DNA from: Myxococcales bacterium
Lineage (GTDB): Bacteria > Myxococcota_A > UBA9160 > UBA4427
Assembly: GCA_012959865.1 (NCBI GenBank)
Contig: DUCH01000382.1
Span: 1-64,000, forward strand
DNA length: 64,000 nt
Reading direction: 5' to 3'
Shown: in pieces, positions 43,789 to 52,453 of the stretch
Position numbering within the stretch: position 1 is the first letter of the stretch
Layout of the letters: every line of letters starts with the position of its first letter
Position numbers and translations under genes: made by a program
The notes under the pieces: model-generated
Seen by the model: only the letters and a program-made list of their open reading frames with translations
What the model was told of the DNA's origin: nothing
Database searches by the model: none

Positions 43789-44044
43789 CAGTATCGGATT
43801 TGCTTTCTCGGTTCGGGCGAGCCCTAGGCCGGCATCCGGGAGTCAGGCCACGTGCCCGGGAATAATCGCCTACCGCTGCCCCAGAGTCGATAGGCACACT
43901 TCGGAGTGGCCCGGGAGAGGGGTGCCGGGTCGGTCTGGCGAAATAATCGGGCGGATTGCTCGAAAGGCTTCGGGAAGACCCAATTGGCGCTCGAGACGTC
44001 ATCCACGAGGAATTGGCTCTCAAACACCCATGCGGCAGCCGCGA
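43789..44044. other. Intergenic gap before the ABC exporter genes
   Basis: No convincing coding sequence or RNA gene is seen here. It separates the SnoaL-like gene of the catabolic operon from the exporter pair on the same strand and probably contains the exporter promoter. I could not pick out a clear -35/-10 pair. Confidence 0.4.
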
Positions 44045-44545
44045 TTACTCTTCCGCGGCGCGCCCGCGCGCGATCGCGATCTTCGGCACTTCCGGATTCC
44101 CGGAGCGCCAGGTGACATTGAGGGTGACTTCGGCGAGCTTCCAGCCGCCGGGCTGGCGAACCAGTTCATTGACGTAATAACCCCCGAGGGTCCAGCGTTC
44201 GTCCCCGTCGGCAAGGCCATCGCCTTCCTCGCGGTGGACAAAATGCTCCGCCTGCATATTTGAGACACACGTCGCTTCGTCTCCGCGGACGTCGTGAACA
44301 TGGTTGCTGCTCGTGTGCTGGGTAGCGGAGAAGCCCGCGAAGAGTCGTCTCGCGCTGCGAACCCAGGCGTCTGCTGAATACGTGCCCGATCGAATGCCCG
44401 CCGAATCAAATTTCATCTCGATGGAGTCGGTGAAGATCGAGCGGAAGAGGGTCCAGTCTCTTCGGTCAAGGCCGGTGGCGTATGCGTGAACGACATCGCT
44501 GATCGCCATGCGGTCGAGGAGGAGATCCAAGCCGGTTTCGCTCAT
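44045..44545 (-). CDS. SnoaL-like (NTF2-fold) protein
   Basis: This 166-aa NTF2-like protein begins LLDRMAISDVVHAYATGLDRRDWTLFRSIFTDSIEM, followed by TQHTSSNHVHDVRGDEATCVSNMQAEHFV and GGYYVNELVRQPGGWKLAEVTLNVTWRSGN, the typical order of the bile-acid-dehydratase-like SnoaL group, with an Asp and His pair in the pocket positions. Members dehydrate, isomerise or bind ring compounds. It directly abuts the EthD gene (stop then start with no gap), ending the luciferase-like / CaiB / SDR / EthD operon. Confidence 0.9.
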   Translation of the reverse strand: MSETGLDLLLDRMAISDVVHAYATGLDRRDWTLFRSIFTDSIEMKFDSAGIRSGTYSADAWVRSARRLFAGFSATQHTSSNHVHDVRGDEATCVSNMQAEHFVHREEGDGLADGDERWTLGGYYVNELVRQPGGWKLAEVTLNVTWRSGNPEVPKIAIARGRAAEE

Positions 44546-45214
44546 CTATTGCACCTCGATTTCGTGTGCTCGGGTGATCACGAAGGGCAATCGGCCAGAG
44601 ATCATAAAGTTTTTTTCATCGGCTCGTGTTTGGCTGTAGGCTGCACTCTCTCCTGAATCCCGGAGGCTCTGCATGTCTTCAAACCACGAAATCGGAATCC
44701 CGTCGAAGAGCGGACTTCTTCCGGCAGCGTAGATCCCTGGCCGAGCATGACATTGCACGTAGCGCAGAAGGCCCGGAATCTGCGCCGCCAGGGGTCCGTG
44801 ATTTTCACGCCAATGATGCTGAAAAAACTCTGCCGTGACGTCGGTCCGCTTGTTGAGGAAGGTGACCATCTTGATCTTGGATTCGGGGCCGTCAACGACT
44901 ACGACTTCATCCGTGATGAGAACTCCCATGCTGCCTGGGTCGATGAATCGGCTCTCGTCATCGCGAACGGCCTTGTACTCCGCAGATCCAGCCAGGGCGC
45001 GCATGCTCTCGGTATCGTCGAACCAGGCTTCGGCGACGCCGTCGTATACCGGCTCCCGACTTTGGTACGCCGATTCGAGGGTGTGGTTTTGGACATAGCG
45101 GCGGAGTCCGGCCTGACGAATCACAAGCTCTGCATGGTCTCCGCGCCAATGCTTCTGAAAGGCCTGTACGGAGAGGCCTGCCTTGCGCTTGAAGAAAGCG
45201 ATCAATTTCACCAT
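44546..45214 (-). CDS. Tandem EthD-domain protein
   Basis: The 222-aa protein contains two EthD-type ferredoxin-like (dimeric alpha-beta barrel) domains. Repeat 1 begins KLIAFFKRKAGLSVQAFQKHWRGDHAELV; repeat 2 begins KMVTFLNKRTDVTAEFFQHHWRENHGPLA. Each has the W..(D/N)H and LRRYVQ/LLRYVQ marks. EthD is an accessory protein of ethyl tert-butyl ether degradation, and the wider family is found with ring-modifying oxygenases. A built-in dimer would form within one chain. It is co-transcribed with an SDR 3 bp upstream and a SnoaL-like gene downstream. Confidence 0.92.
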   Translation of the reverse strand: MVKLIAFFKRKAGLSVQAFQKHWRGDHAELVIRQAGLRRYVQNHTLESAYQSREPVYDGVAEAWFDDTESMRALAGSAEYKAVRDDESRFIDPGSMGVLITDEVVVVDGPESKIKMVTFLNKRTDVTAEFFQHHWRENHGPLAAQIPGLLRYVQCHARPGIYAAGRSPLFDGIPISWFEDMQSLRDSGESAAYSQTRADEKNFMISGRLPFVITRAHEIEVQ

Positions 45215-45217
45215 GGA

Positions 45218-46051
45218 CTATCGGCCCTCCGGACGATAGAGCTTGAGGGGTCGATCGGCCGTGATCCAATCGGGTTGGCGGTGCCAGGGCCTCCCCGCGT
45301 AGGCGCCGCCATCGACCACTTGGGCGTGGCCCGTCACCCACTCGGCCTCGTCGCTGGCGAGCCAGAGCGCTGCCCGAGCGATGTCTTGGGGCTGTCCCAC
45401 CCGGCCCAGGGCCTGAGCCTTCTTTAGACCGTGGGCGAGTTTTTCCAGCGCTTCGGGGGTGACTTTGGGACTTCCTGCGGCCAGGGGGGTGGCCACGATT
45501 CCCGGGCAAATGCAATTTGCTCGAATCCCGTACTCGCCGAGTTCCAATGCCACCGACCGCGTGAGGTGAATGACAGCGGCCTTGGCGACGCTGTAGAGAT
45601 GGGGAGATTCCCCGGTCTTGAGGCCGGCAACCGAAGCGGTGCTGATGATCGAACCGCTTGCCTGGGGCCGCATCACCCGCATTGCGTGCTTGATCCCGAG
45701 AAATACACCCTTTAGAAGCACGTCAAAGGTGATATCGAATTCTTCGACGGTGGTGGTCTCGATGGACCCAAGTGCCCCTCCGAAGCCCGCGTTATTGAAC
45801 ATGCAGTCCAGGCGGCCCCACCGGCTCACACACTCGTCTACGGCGCGTCGCAGATCGTCTTCCCGGGTGACATCAACGCGGCAGAATAGGGCGGCCTCGC
45901 CGATCGTACTCGCGAGTTTCTCGCCGCGCTCGACTTGTGTGTCGGCGATCAGCACTCGGGCTCCCTCTTCCACGAAGAGTTGAACAGTGGCGGCACCAAT
46001 TCCGCTGGCACCTCCGGTGACGATGGCAGTTTTGCCTGCGAGTCGATCCAT
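45218..46051 (-). CDS. Short-chain dehydrogenase/reductase
   Basis: This is a classical SDR (277 aa): TAIVTGGASGIGAATVQLF, Asp in VLIADTQ (NAD preference), CMFNNAGFGGALG, STASVAGLKTGESPHLYSVAKAAVIHLTRSVALEL and ANCICPGIVATPLA, with the C-terminal WVTGHAQVVDGGAYAG. The Ser-Tyr-Lys active site is intact. The pattern LKTGESPHLYSVAKAA resembles hydroxysteroid and cyclic-alcohol dehydrogenases. It lies between the CaiB-type gene (94 bp upstream) and the EthD gene (3 bp downstream). Confidence 0.93.
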   Translation of the reverse strand: MDRLAGKTAIVTGGASGIGAATVQLFVEEGARVLIADTQVERGEKLASTIGEAALFCRVDVTREDDLRRAVDECVSRWGRLDCMFNNAGFGGALGSIETTTVEEFDITFDVLLKGVFLGIKHAMRVMRPQASGSIISTASVAGLKTGESPHLYSVAKAAVIHLTRSVALELGEYGIRANCICPGIVATPLAAGSPKVTPEALEKLAHGLKKAQALGRVGQPQDIARAALWLASDEAEWVTGHAQVVDGGAYAGRPWHRQPDWITADRPLKLYRPEGR

Positions 46052-46145
46052 GAATACTCTCCGGTTTGCGAGAAATTTCTTTGATTGGACGATCTTGGGT
46101 TGAACTCGGGAGCTTGTAGTCGCCGGCTCTTTCGAGCGAGGAATC

Positions 46146-47309
46146 TCAGGGCATCGGCTCGGCGCTCAGGATTCCGTCGCGCTCGAGTGCCTCGATTTCA
46201 TTGGGTGAGGCACCGAGCCAGTCCACAAGGACCTCACGATTGTGCTCGCCTCGATAAGCGGGGCCGCGGGCCACATGCGAGGGTGCATCGGAAAAGCGGT
46301 AAGGCGACTCCACCACAGGTCGCGTCCCGCCCGCACGATCGTCCACCTGGGCCACGGTTCGCCGGGCTTGAGCCGTGGGCGAGGCGAAGGCAGCCGAGTT
46401 CGATCGAATATCCCCCCACGCGAGATTCACGGCATCGAGGGCCGAAATCAGGCCGAGTCGGTCCGGGAACGAAAGGAAGAAATCGCCCACTGCTTTCCGT
46501 CGCAAACGAATTTTTTCTTCGAGCGGCGCGCCGGCCGGAGTGGGATCGACAACTCCATGATGCTTGGCGAGAAGTTTCCAAACGATGCGGAAATCACCGG
46601 TGATCATGATCGGCCCACCCGGCGCGTCCCATACCTGCCCACCGCCACGAGTGAGCGGAATCTCGTCCAGGGTGAAGTTCGCGTAGTCGTCGGTGAGGAG
46701 CATCGTATCGAGCATCGCGATGTCGATATGCTGGCCTCGTCCCCCGCGTTCGCGTAAATAGAGGGCTGAGAGAATTCCGACGAGGCCGTGCAGGCCGGCA
46801 TTCATGTCCGCGATGGAGAGCACAGGGTCGCTGGGGCTGCGTTGGTCTTCGCCCGCTTGCCGCGCGACGAGGCCGGATTCTGCGTGAAGCACCGCCGCGT
46901 AGGCCGCCCGGTGGGACTCAGGGCCTTGCTGGCCGAAGCCCGAGATCGAGAGCATGATCAGGCGAGGGTTGTCTGGGGAAAGGTCTTGCCATGACAGGCC
47001 ATGACGCGCCATCACCCCCGGCCGAAAATTCTCGATCAACACGTCGGCCTGGCCAGCGAGTCGACGTACAAGCGGCGTGGAGCCCGGGGATTCAAGATTT
47101 ACGCAGACGCTTCGCTTCCCTGCGTTCTGCTGGGTGTAGTAGCCCGACAGGCCCGCCCGCATCCGCCCCCAACCCCGGGTGACATCGCCTTCGGGCGGCT
47201 CGAGCTTGACCACCTCGGCTCCCATATCCGAAAGCATACGACCGGCGAAGGGGCCGGCGAGCACTCGTGAGAAGTCGAGGACACGAAGATTTTGCAGCGG
47301 GAATTCCAG
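46146..47309 (-). CDS. CaiB/BaiF family (class III) CoA-transferase
   Basis: This class III CoA-transferase (about 387 aa) moves CoA between carboxylic acids, activating acids for beta-oxidation-like breakdown or racemising acyl-CoAs. Marks are LRVLDFSRVLAGPFAGRMLSDMGAEVVKLEPPEGD, NAGKRSVCVNLES, the catalytic Asp in LSIADMNAGLHGLVGIL and RGQHIDIAMLDTMLL. The start is uncertain: similarity begins at about 47300, and I mark CTG 47309 behind a GGGGG stretch, 11 bp after the luciferase-like stop. An ATG at 47450 would give a long, basic, unrelated N-terminus overlapping that gene. Confidence 0.88.
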   Translation of the reverse strand: MEFPLQNLRVLDFSRVLAGPFAGRMLSDMGAEVVKLEPPEGDVTRGWGRMRAGLSGYYTQQNAGKRSVCVNLESPGSTPLVRRLAGQADVLIENFRPGVMARHGLSWQDLSPDNPRLIMLSISGFGQQGPESHRAAYAAVLHAESGLVARQAGEDQRSPSDPVLSIADMNAGLHGLVGILSALYLRERGGRGQHIDIAMLDTMLLTDDYANFTLDEIPLTRGGGQVWDAPGGPIMITGDFRIVWKLLAKHHGVVDPTPAGAPLEEKIRLRRKAVGDFFLSFPDRLGLISALDAVNLAWGDIRSNSAAFASPTAQARRTVAQVDDRAGGTRPVVESPYRFSDAPSHVARGPAYRGEHNREVLVDWLGASPNEIEALERDGILSAEPMP

Positions 47310-47320
47310 GCTACCCCCGT

Positions 47321-48523
47321 TCAGGAACTCGGATCCGATGCACGCGTACCATCGGGAGCCAGGGTCGGTCGCGAAGCGCCCCGGATCGTATGCGTTTCGG
47401 TGTCGACTTCTTCGAGTTCTATTTTTCCGGAAAGAACGTCGCGTTTCCACGCCTGGTGATCGGACTCACGCGCGTGAAATTCGGGCATAACCGTTTCCGC
47501 AAACAATTTCAGGCTCGCGATGATGTCCTCGTGTGTGTTGTTTCCTGCCTGATTGAGCAGAATAACCTGGTCGACATTGGAAGCTTCGAACTTTCGTAGT
47601 TTGCGCCGGAGGGTCTCCGGAGAACCAATCAATCCGGTTGTTCGTTGCTTCTTGCCTTTGGGTGTTTCACGCCACTTCAAATACTCCTCCCAGAGACTCA
47701 CCGAACCCGGCGCGATGGTCCCATGGGTGGCATAAAAGCGTAAAGCGAATTGGAAGAAGGTCCATCCGGAGGCTTTGCGGTAGGCCTCCTCGTCGGTCTC
47801 AGCGCACATGAAACCGCTGACGACTGCGATATTGGGGTTGCTCGCGTAGTCGGCGAGTTTTTCCTGACGTTTCACGAACGAATTGTAGTAGGCGTTTACC
47901 CAGGCGACCGCAGCATCGGAGGAAACGAATTGAAAGCCGAGCGCGCCCATTCCTCTGCGTCCCGCCATTTCGATGGTTTCGATCTGCGAACAAGCGACCC
48001 AGAGCGGGGGGTGAGGCTTCTGGTAGGGCTTGGGGAGAACATTTCGGAGAGGGAAATCGAAGTACTCGCCGTGGTACTCATGGGATTCCGAGGTGAACAT
48101 CGGCATCACGGCGCGTACGGCGTCCTCCCAGACCGCCCGCTTGTCGCGAAAACGACGATCAAACGGGTGCAACTCGGTAACCGAGGAGCCCTCGCCAATC
48201 CCGAACTCGACCCGGCCATGACTCAGGAGGTCAAGTGTCGAGACCCGCTCTGCCACCCGTGCAGGGTGATTGGTGGTCAGTTGGATGATTCCGTGAGCGA
48301 GGCGAATTTGCTTGGTCCTCTGGCTTGCCGCAGCCAGGAACACCTCGGGCGCAGAGGAGTGCGAGTATTCTTCCAGGAAATGGTGTTCTACCTCCCACGC
48401 GTAGTCGTATCCCAGGCGGTCCGCGAGTTCGACTTCGTCGAGGGAATTCTGCAGGAGTTCGTATTCTGCGCGCTCGGACCAGGGTCGGGGGAGCTGGTGC
48501 TCGTAGAAGATTCCGAATTTCAT
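47321..48523 (-). CDS. Luciferase-like (LLM-class) flavin-dependent monooxygenase
   Basis: This 400-aa luciferase-fold monooxygenase starts MKFGIFYEHQLPRPW at ATG 48523; the frame is open to 48667 but without similarity. Landmarks are WEVEHHFLEEYSHSSAPEVFLAAASQRT, IRLAHGIIQLTTNHPARVAERVSTLDLLSHGRVEFGIGEG, PPLWVACSQIETIEMAGRRGMGALGF and GLIGSPETLRRKLRKFE. The EHH and GEG positions are typical of FMNH2-dependent members. It opens the five-gene minus-strand operon and is divergent from the Tat-exported reductase (170 bp), where both promoters should be. Confidence 0.93.
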   Translation of the reverse strand: MKFGIFYEHQLPRPWSERAEYELLQNSLDEVELADRLGYDYAWEVEHHFLEEYSHSSAPEVFLAAASQRTKQIRLAHGIIQLTTNHPARVAERVSTLDLLSHGRVEFGIGEGSSVTELHPFDRRFRDKRAVWEDAVRAVMPMFTSESHEYHGEYFDFPLRNVLPKPYQKPHPPLWVACSQIETIEMAGRRGMGALGFQFVSSDAAVAWVNAYYNSFVKRQEKLADYASNPNIAVVSGFMCAETDEEAYRKASGWTFFQFALRFYATHGTIAPGSVSLWEEYLKWRETPKGKKQRTTGLIGSPETLRRKLRKFEASNVDQVILLNQAGNNTHEDIIASLKLFAETVMPEFHARESDHQAWKRDVLSGKIELEEVDTETHTIRGASRPTLAPDGTRASDPSS

Positions 48524-48693
48524 GCAATCGATAGTACAGCGGCGGACGCCCGAGTGGAAGCTTTTGTGTGCTTCTGGGAGCGTTCGGGCGTGTCTGGATG
48601 TGGGGTGAATAGGGGGTTGATGCCGCCTGAGGCGGCTACACTGGGTCGAAATTAGCGGAGATCCCATTCCGGCGGTCTCCGCAAGGAGAATGT

Positions 48694-49728
48694 ATGGCCC
48701 GCAACCTGCGTACCACCCGAAGAAAGTTCATTCATTCCATGGCTGGCCTGGCCATTGCGGGGCGCACGTTCTTGCGGTCGGGCGACGTACGCGCCGCGAT
48801 CGCCGAGACCCAGGAGGGAGAGGGGACGCCTCTGCCGAAAATGGCGTATCGGAGGTTGGGCAAGACCGGATTTTTGGGGAGTCGACTCATTTTTGGGTGT
48901 GGGGCTGCGCTCTCCCAGGAGCCCCGTGACGATCTTCTCAACCGCGCCTTCGATGCGGGGGTGAACGTGTTTGACGTGGGAACGCGGCGGTATTACAAGG
49001 ATGCCGAACAGAATCTCCGGGTCTTCCTCAAAAAACGCAGGGACGAGATCCTTCTGATATCGAAGGCGAGCGTTTATCTCGATATCGAGCCCGGAGCTCA
49101 AGTGACCTCCGCCCAGGCGAAGCAGGGTGCCAAGACATGGCTCGGACTCCTCGATCAGAGCCTTTCGGACTTGGGCGTCGAACGTGTGGACGCCTACTAC
49201 ATGATGGGTGCCAATAACCCATCGGTGGTTCGTAGTGATGAAATGTACGAGGCGTTCCTGAAGGCGAAGCAGGCCGGGAAGACATCGTATTGGGGACTGA
49301 GTACCCATGAAAACGCCCAAAACGTAGTACTGGCGGCTGCAGCGACCGAGCGCTTTTCTCTCGCCCAGATCGCGATCACCCCTGCAGGCTGGTACAGCTG
49401 GGCCGACCGCAATGTAGTCGCTGATTCACCCGATATGGTGGGTCTGGGACCAGTATTGGCCGAAGCGCGTGCCGCGAAGATCGGCCTGATCGGAATGAAG
49501 GCGGGGCGTTTTCTTGCGGGCAGAAAATGGCTGGGGTGGGGCAATCCGAAAGCATTCGATAGCCACTACGACGCCAAGCTGATGGCTGCGAATCTGAACG
49601 AATTCCAGAGGAGCTATGCCTTCGTGCTTGAGCATGGGCTGGATGCGGTGAACGCCGATATGCAGACCTTCGGCCACCTCGAGGAAAATTTCGTCGCGGC
49701 CGCGACTGCACAGGAATATTTTGCATGA
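48694..49728 (+). CDS. Tat-exported aldo/keto reductase-family protein
   Basis: The 344-aa protein starts with a twin-arginine signal (TTRRKFIHSMAGLAIAG), unusual for this normally cytoplasmic, NADPH-using family. The TIM-barrel marks follow: MAYRRLGKTGFLGSRLIFGCG, the Asp/Tyr pair in FDVGTRRYYKDAEQNL, Lys in LLISKAS, and YWGLSTHENAQNV. The catalytic His normally in the DLYxxH strand is missing (VDAYYMMGANNP). The C-terminal FGHLEENFVAAATAQEYF resembles a subgroup of Tat aldo/keto proteins. It may be a periplasmic oxidoreductase using a bound cofactor, or non-catalytic. Confidence 0.9.
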   Translation: MARNLRTTRRKFIHSMAGLAIAGRTFLRSGDVRAAIAETQEGEGTPLPKMAYRRLGKTGFLGSRLIFGCGAALSQEPRDDLLNRAFDAGVNVFDVGTRRYYKDAEQNLRVFLKKRRDEILLISKASVYLDIEPGAQVTSAQAKQGAKTWLGLLDQSLSDLGVERVDAYYMMGANNPSVVRSDEMYEAFLKAKQAGKTSYWGLSTHENAQNVVLAAAATERFSLAQIAITPAGWYSWADRNVVADSPDMVGLGPVLAEARAAKIGLIGMKAGRFLAGRKWLGWGNPKAFDSHYDAKLMAANLNEFQRSYAFVLEHGLDAVNADMQTFGHLEENFVAAATAQEYFA

Positions 49729-49914
49729 GACCCCGATGTGACTTTGGGGGCTGGCTTTCTCTGGCTCGCTGAGGAGTCGGTTCGGCATTCCTGGGGCAAG
49801 ACGCCCGGGCCAGAAAAAATCGACTCGTCCTTAGGGGTAGACTTTCGAGTTCAAGACAGCGGTGGACTTTTGAAAAGGAGGTGGGCTTTCAAAAAAGAGC
49901 GGGCTCTCGAGCGT

Positions 49915-52431
49915 TTACTGGCTCCGAACTTCGCGCCATCGAGCCTCGGGCAACGGCTTTTGCAGGCGAGGCTGCCGTTTCTGAAATTTCTGAATGCGAG
50001 ACTCGATGAGTTCAAGGGTGCGATCTCCGGGGTTCTTGACATAGGGCATCACCGAAACTCTCATATCCTCGTAGAAAGCCCCACGCACCGTGAGCCATCG
50101 GACAGAACCTCGCCAGGCCGGAGGCTTTTGGCCGTATACCTTAAGGCCGAACCCATACCCCGAGCCGGCGAATCGAGGAGCGGTAAAGTCGACCACCGTA
50201 CGATCCTCGGTGACGGGCGGGATGTCGCGGACGAATTCGCGGTAGGCCGGAGTGTCGAAGATGAAGAACGAGAGAAGATGTTCTGGCCCGTAGAGCGGGA
50301 TTCGCTTCAGGTCCCGCAGAACGTTGGGGCGTTTCATTCTTTCCAGCAACTTCGCGAAGTCGACCTCAAAGGGCTCCTTGTGCCCAATCAGGAGAATGGG
50401 TCCTCTCGAAAGTTGCTGCCAAGCCGTCACATAGGGGAATGCGTCGGAGAGAGCCCGAAAGAACATGGCCTCGTCCTCTACCGGTAGCTGCCCGACCATC
50501 AGCCATTGGATGAGGAGACCTCCTGGCGCGAGTCTCTTGGCGGCATCCTGATAAAATTCCTTCGTATAGATGTTCACGACGCCTGCGGTAAATATCTCGG
50601 GCGGTTCCAACAGGATCACATCGTATACTTGTTCGGTGCCGAGAACGAAAGTACGTCCATCCTCGACATGAGTGCGGACCTTGCTCTTGGCGAGCACATC
50701 GTCGTTTGTCCAGAAGTACGGCGCTGCGAGCATGGCGTTGGGCGAAAGCTCGACATTGTCCACGAGCGTCACCGATGGATAGGACGCCACTGCAGAAAGG
50801 CTGTTTCCGACTCCGAAGCAAATGTGGAGCACCCGGCTGGGCTCGCCGGGGTGGAGGAGCATGGGCAAGTGGGCAAAAAAGAAATTCCAGGGAACGGTGT
50901 TGGTGCCGGCGGTCCCACGTTGATCGTCATAGACGATTGTCCGCTGCTTATTCGGCCCGTATTCGATTACCCCGACTGTATCCGTAGCGCCCTCGTGGTA
51001 GAACACCAGATCCTGGTCCGGGGTGTTGAAGGTGCTGGTGAACAGGTCGTGGGGCACGAGGAAGATTGCGGCCGCGATGAATGCGACGGACAATCCGCCC
51101 AAGCCAACGCGGGCTTGCAACCCCTCCAGGCTTGTCACCGCGAGGGTTCCCGCAATCGCGAAGTTCAAAACCACCAGGAAAACGATGCTCTGCTGCATAC
51201 CCAAGAGGGGGATCAAGACGAATGACGCGCCCAGGGACCCCAGGATCGAGCCCGCGGTATTGACCGCGTAGACCCGCCCCAGGCCAAAGCCCAGCCGTTC
51301 GACGCCCCGGGTGCAGATATCGGTCGCGAGGGGAAGTGTTGCTCCGAGAAAGACCGTAGGTAGGAAGAGAATAAGCGCCGAGCGAAGGAACATCGTGCTG
51401 ATCGACTGCTGGAAACTGGTGACCTCTACACTTCCGATCAGGTCGGTGGAGATCTTGGACAGGTCCTGAAATAGAAAGCTCGAGAGAAGGAAACCGAGCC
51501 CGACGCAGAGTTGAAGCACGGCGAAGAGTCGGACAGGGCGCCGGAGTCGCGCGAGCCAAACGCTGTAGATCGCGCTTCCCAGGGCGATGCCGGTGAGGAA
51601 CGTGGCCAGCATGGTGGTGAAGGCATAGGTGGAGTTGTAGAGGAAGCGCGTAAGTGCACGGGTCCAAAGAACCTCGTAGGCGAGGGATGCGAATCCCGAG
51701 AGACCGATCGAGCCCAGTACGAGCCACATCACGAAGCTCGGAATTGATTCCTCCTGGGATTCGCTGTCGCCAGTGCTTTGGGCGCTGCTTTCCTTTGGGG
51801 CGATGTCCGCATTTCCGCCCGCCTGTCGCCAGGCGAGCAACCCGGCGATGGTCGCAACGAAAAAATTAATCCCCACTGCGAACAAGTTGGACCGCTCAAG
51901 GCCGAGATGCTCGATGAAATAGAAACCCGCGGCGAGAGTGCCGAAGGTCGCTCCGAGGGTGTTTAGGAAGTAGAGAAGACCGGCACTTCTTCCGACTTCC
52001 GCCCTGTGCCGAACGAAGAACCGCACGAGAATTGGAAACGTTCCGCCCATCAAGATGGTGGGGGGCAAGAGGAGAACCCCTGCCAGGAGGGCACGGGCCA
52101 GGGCAAATTGGGCCGGGGGGAGTTCGAGTTGATGCAACTCGACAAATATCGCTCGCATGGCGGTGAATAAGCTGGGGACGGCCAGGGCATAGAGTCCAAT
52201 GAGAAACTCGAGGACCGCATAGGCGCGCAGAGGGTTGCTCCGGTGATCGATCCAGCGGCCGAAGTAAAAGCTGCCCGCCGCGAGCCCCGCCATGAAGGTA
52301 GCCAGAACGGTGGATATCGCGTAGGTGGACACGCCGAACGTCAGGGCCAACCAGCGCATCCATACGACTTCATAAACCAGCGCGGCAACGCCTGAGATGA
52401 AAAAAATCGAAAGAATTATGGGCCGAATCAT
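49915..52431 (-). CDS. Membrane protein fused to spermidine-synthase-like domain
   Basis: The 838-aa protein has about 14 predicted helices, in two related halves: helix sets starting ILSIFFISGVAALVYEVVWMRWLALTFG and LGSIGLSGFASLAYEVLWTRALTRFLY share the A(L/S)(V/A)YEVxWxR pattern. A soluble domain (from about 510) resembling spermidine synthase follows (HEGATDTVGVIE, HICFGVGNSLSAVASYPSVTLVDNVELSPNAM, DVILLEPPE). The aminopropyl-transfer Asp (canonical DxxDP) reads EPPE, so true spermidine synthase activity is doubtful. Such fusions are widespread in environmental bacteria with unknown substrate. The 186-bp gap beyond its end holds no supportable gene. Confidence 0.9.
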   Translation of the reverse strand: MIRPIILSIFFISGVAALVYEVVWMRWLALTFGVSTYAISTVLATFMAGLAAGSFYFGRWIDHRSNPLRAYAVLEFLIGLYALAVPSLFTAMRAIFVELHQLELPPAQFALARALLAGVLLLPPTILMGGTFPILVRFFVRHRAEVGRSAGLLYFLNTLGATFGTLAAGFYFIEHLGLERSNLFAVGINFFVATIAGLLAWRQAGGNADIAPKESSAQSTGDSESQEESIPSFVMWLVLGSIGLSGFASLAYEVLWTRALTRFLYNSTYAFTTMLATFLTGIALGSAIYSVWLARLRRPVRLFAVLQLCVGLGFLLSSFLFQDLSKISTDLIGSVEVTSFQQSISTMFLRSALILFLPTVFLGATLPLATDICTRGVERLGFGLGRVYAVNTAGSILGSLGASFVLIPLLGMQQSIVFLVVLNFAIAGTLAVTSLEGLQARVGLGGLSVAFIAAAIFLVPHDLFTSTFNTPDQDLVFYHEGATDTVGVIEYGPNKQRTIVYDDQRGTAGTNTVPWNFFFAHLPMLLHPGEPSRVLHICFGVGNSLSAVASYPSVTLVDNVELSPNAMLAAPYFWTNDDVLAKSKVRTHVEDGRTFVLGTEQVYDVILLEPPEIFTAGVVNIYTKEFYQDAAKRLAPGGLLIQWLMVGQLPVEDEAMFFRALSDAFPYVTAWQQLSRGPILLIGHKEPFEVDFAKLLERMKRPNVLRDLKRIPLYGPEHLLSFFIFDTPAYREFVRDIPPVTEDRTVVDFTAPRFAGSGYGFGLKVYGQKPPAWRGSVRWLTVRGAFYEDMRVSVMPYVKNPGDRTLELIESRIQKFQKRQPRLQKPLPEARWREVRSQ

Positions 52432-52453
52432 CAGAGCGAGCCTATCACACAGG

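Noticed and set aside
49841-49913. Degenerate repeat-like units (GTAGACTTTCGAG, GTGGACTTTTGAAAAG, GTGGGCTTTCAAAAAAG) before the membrane spermidine-synthase-like gene end
   Set aside because: Unit length and identity vary too much to call a repeat with confidence.
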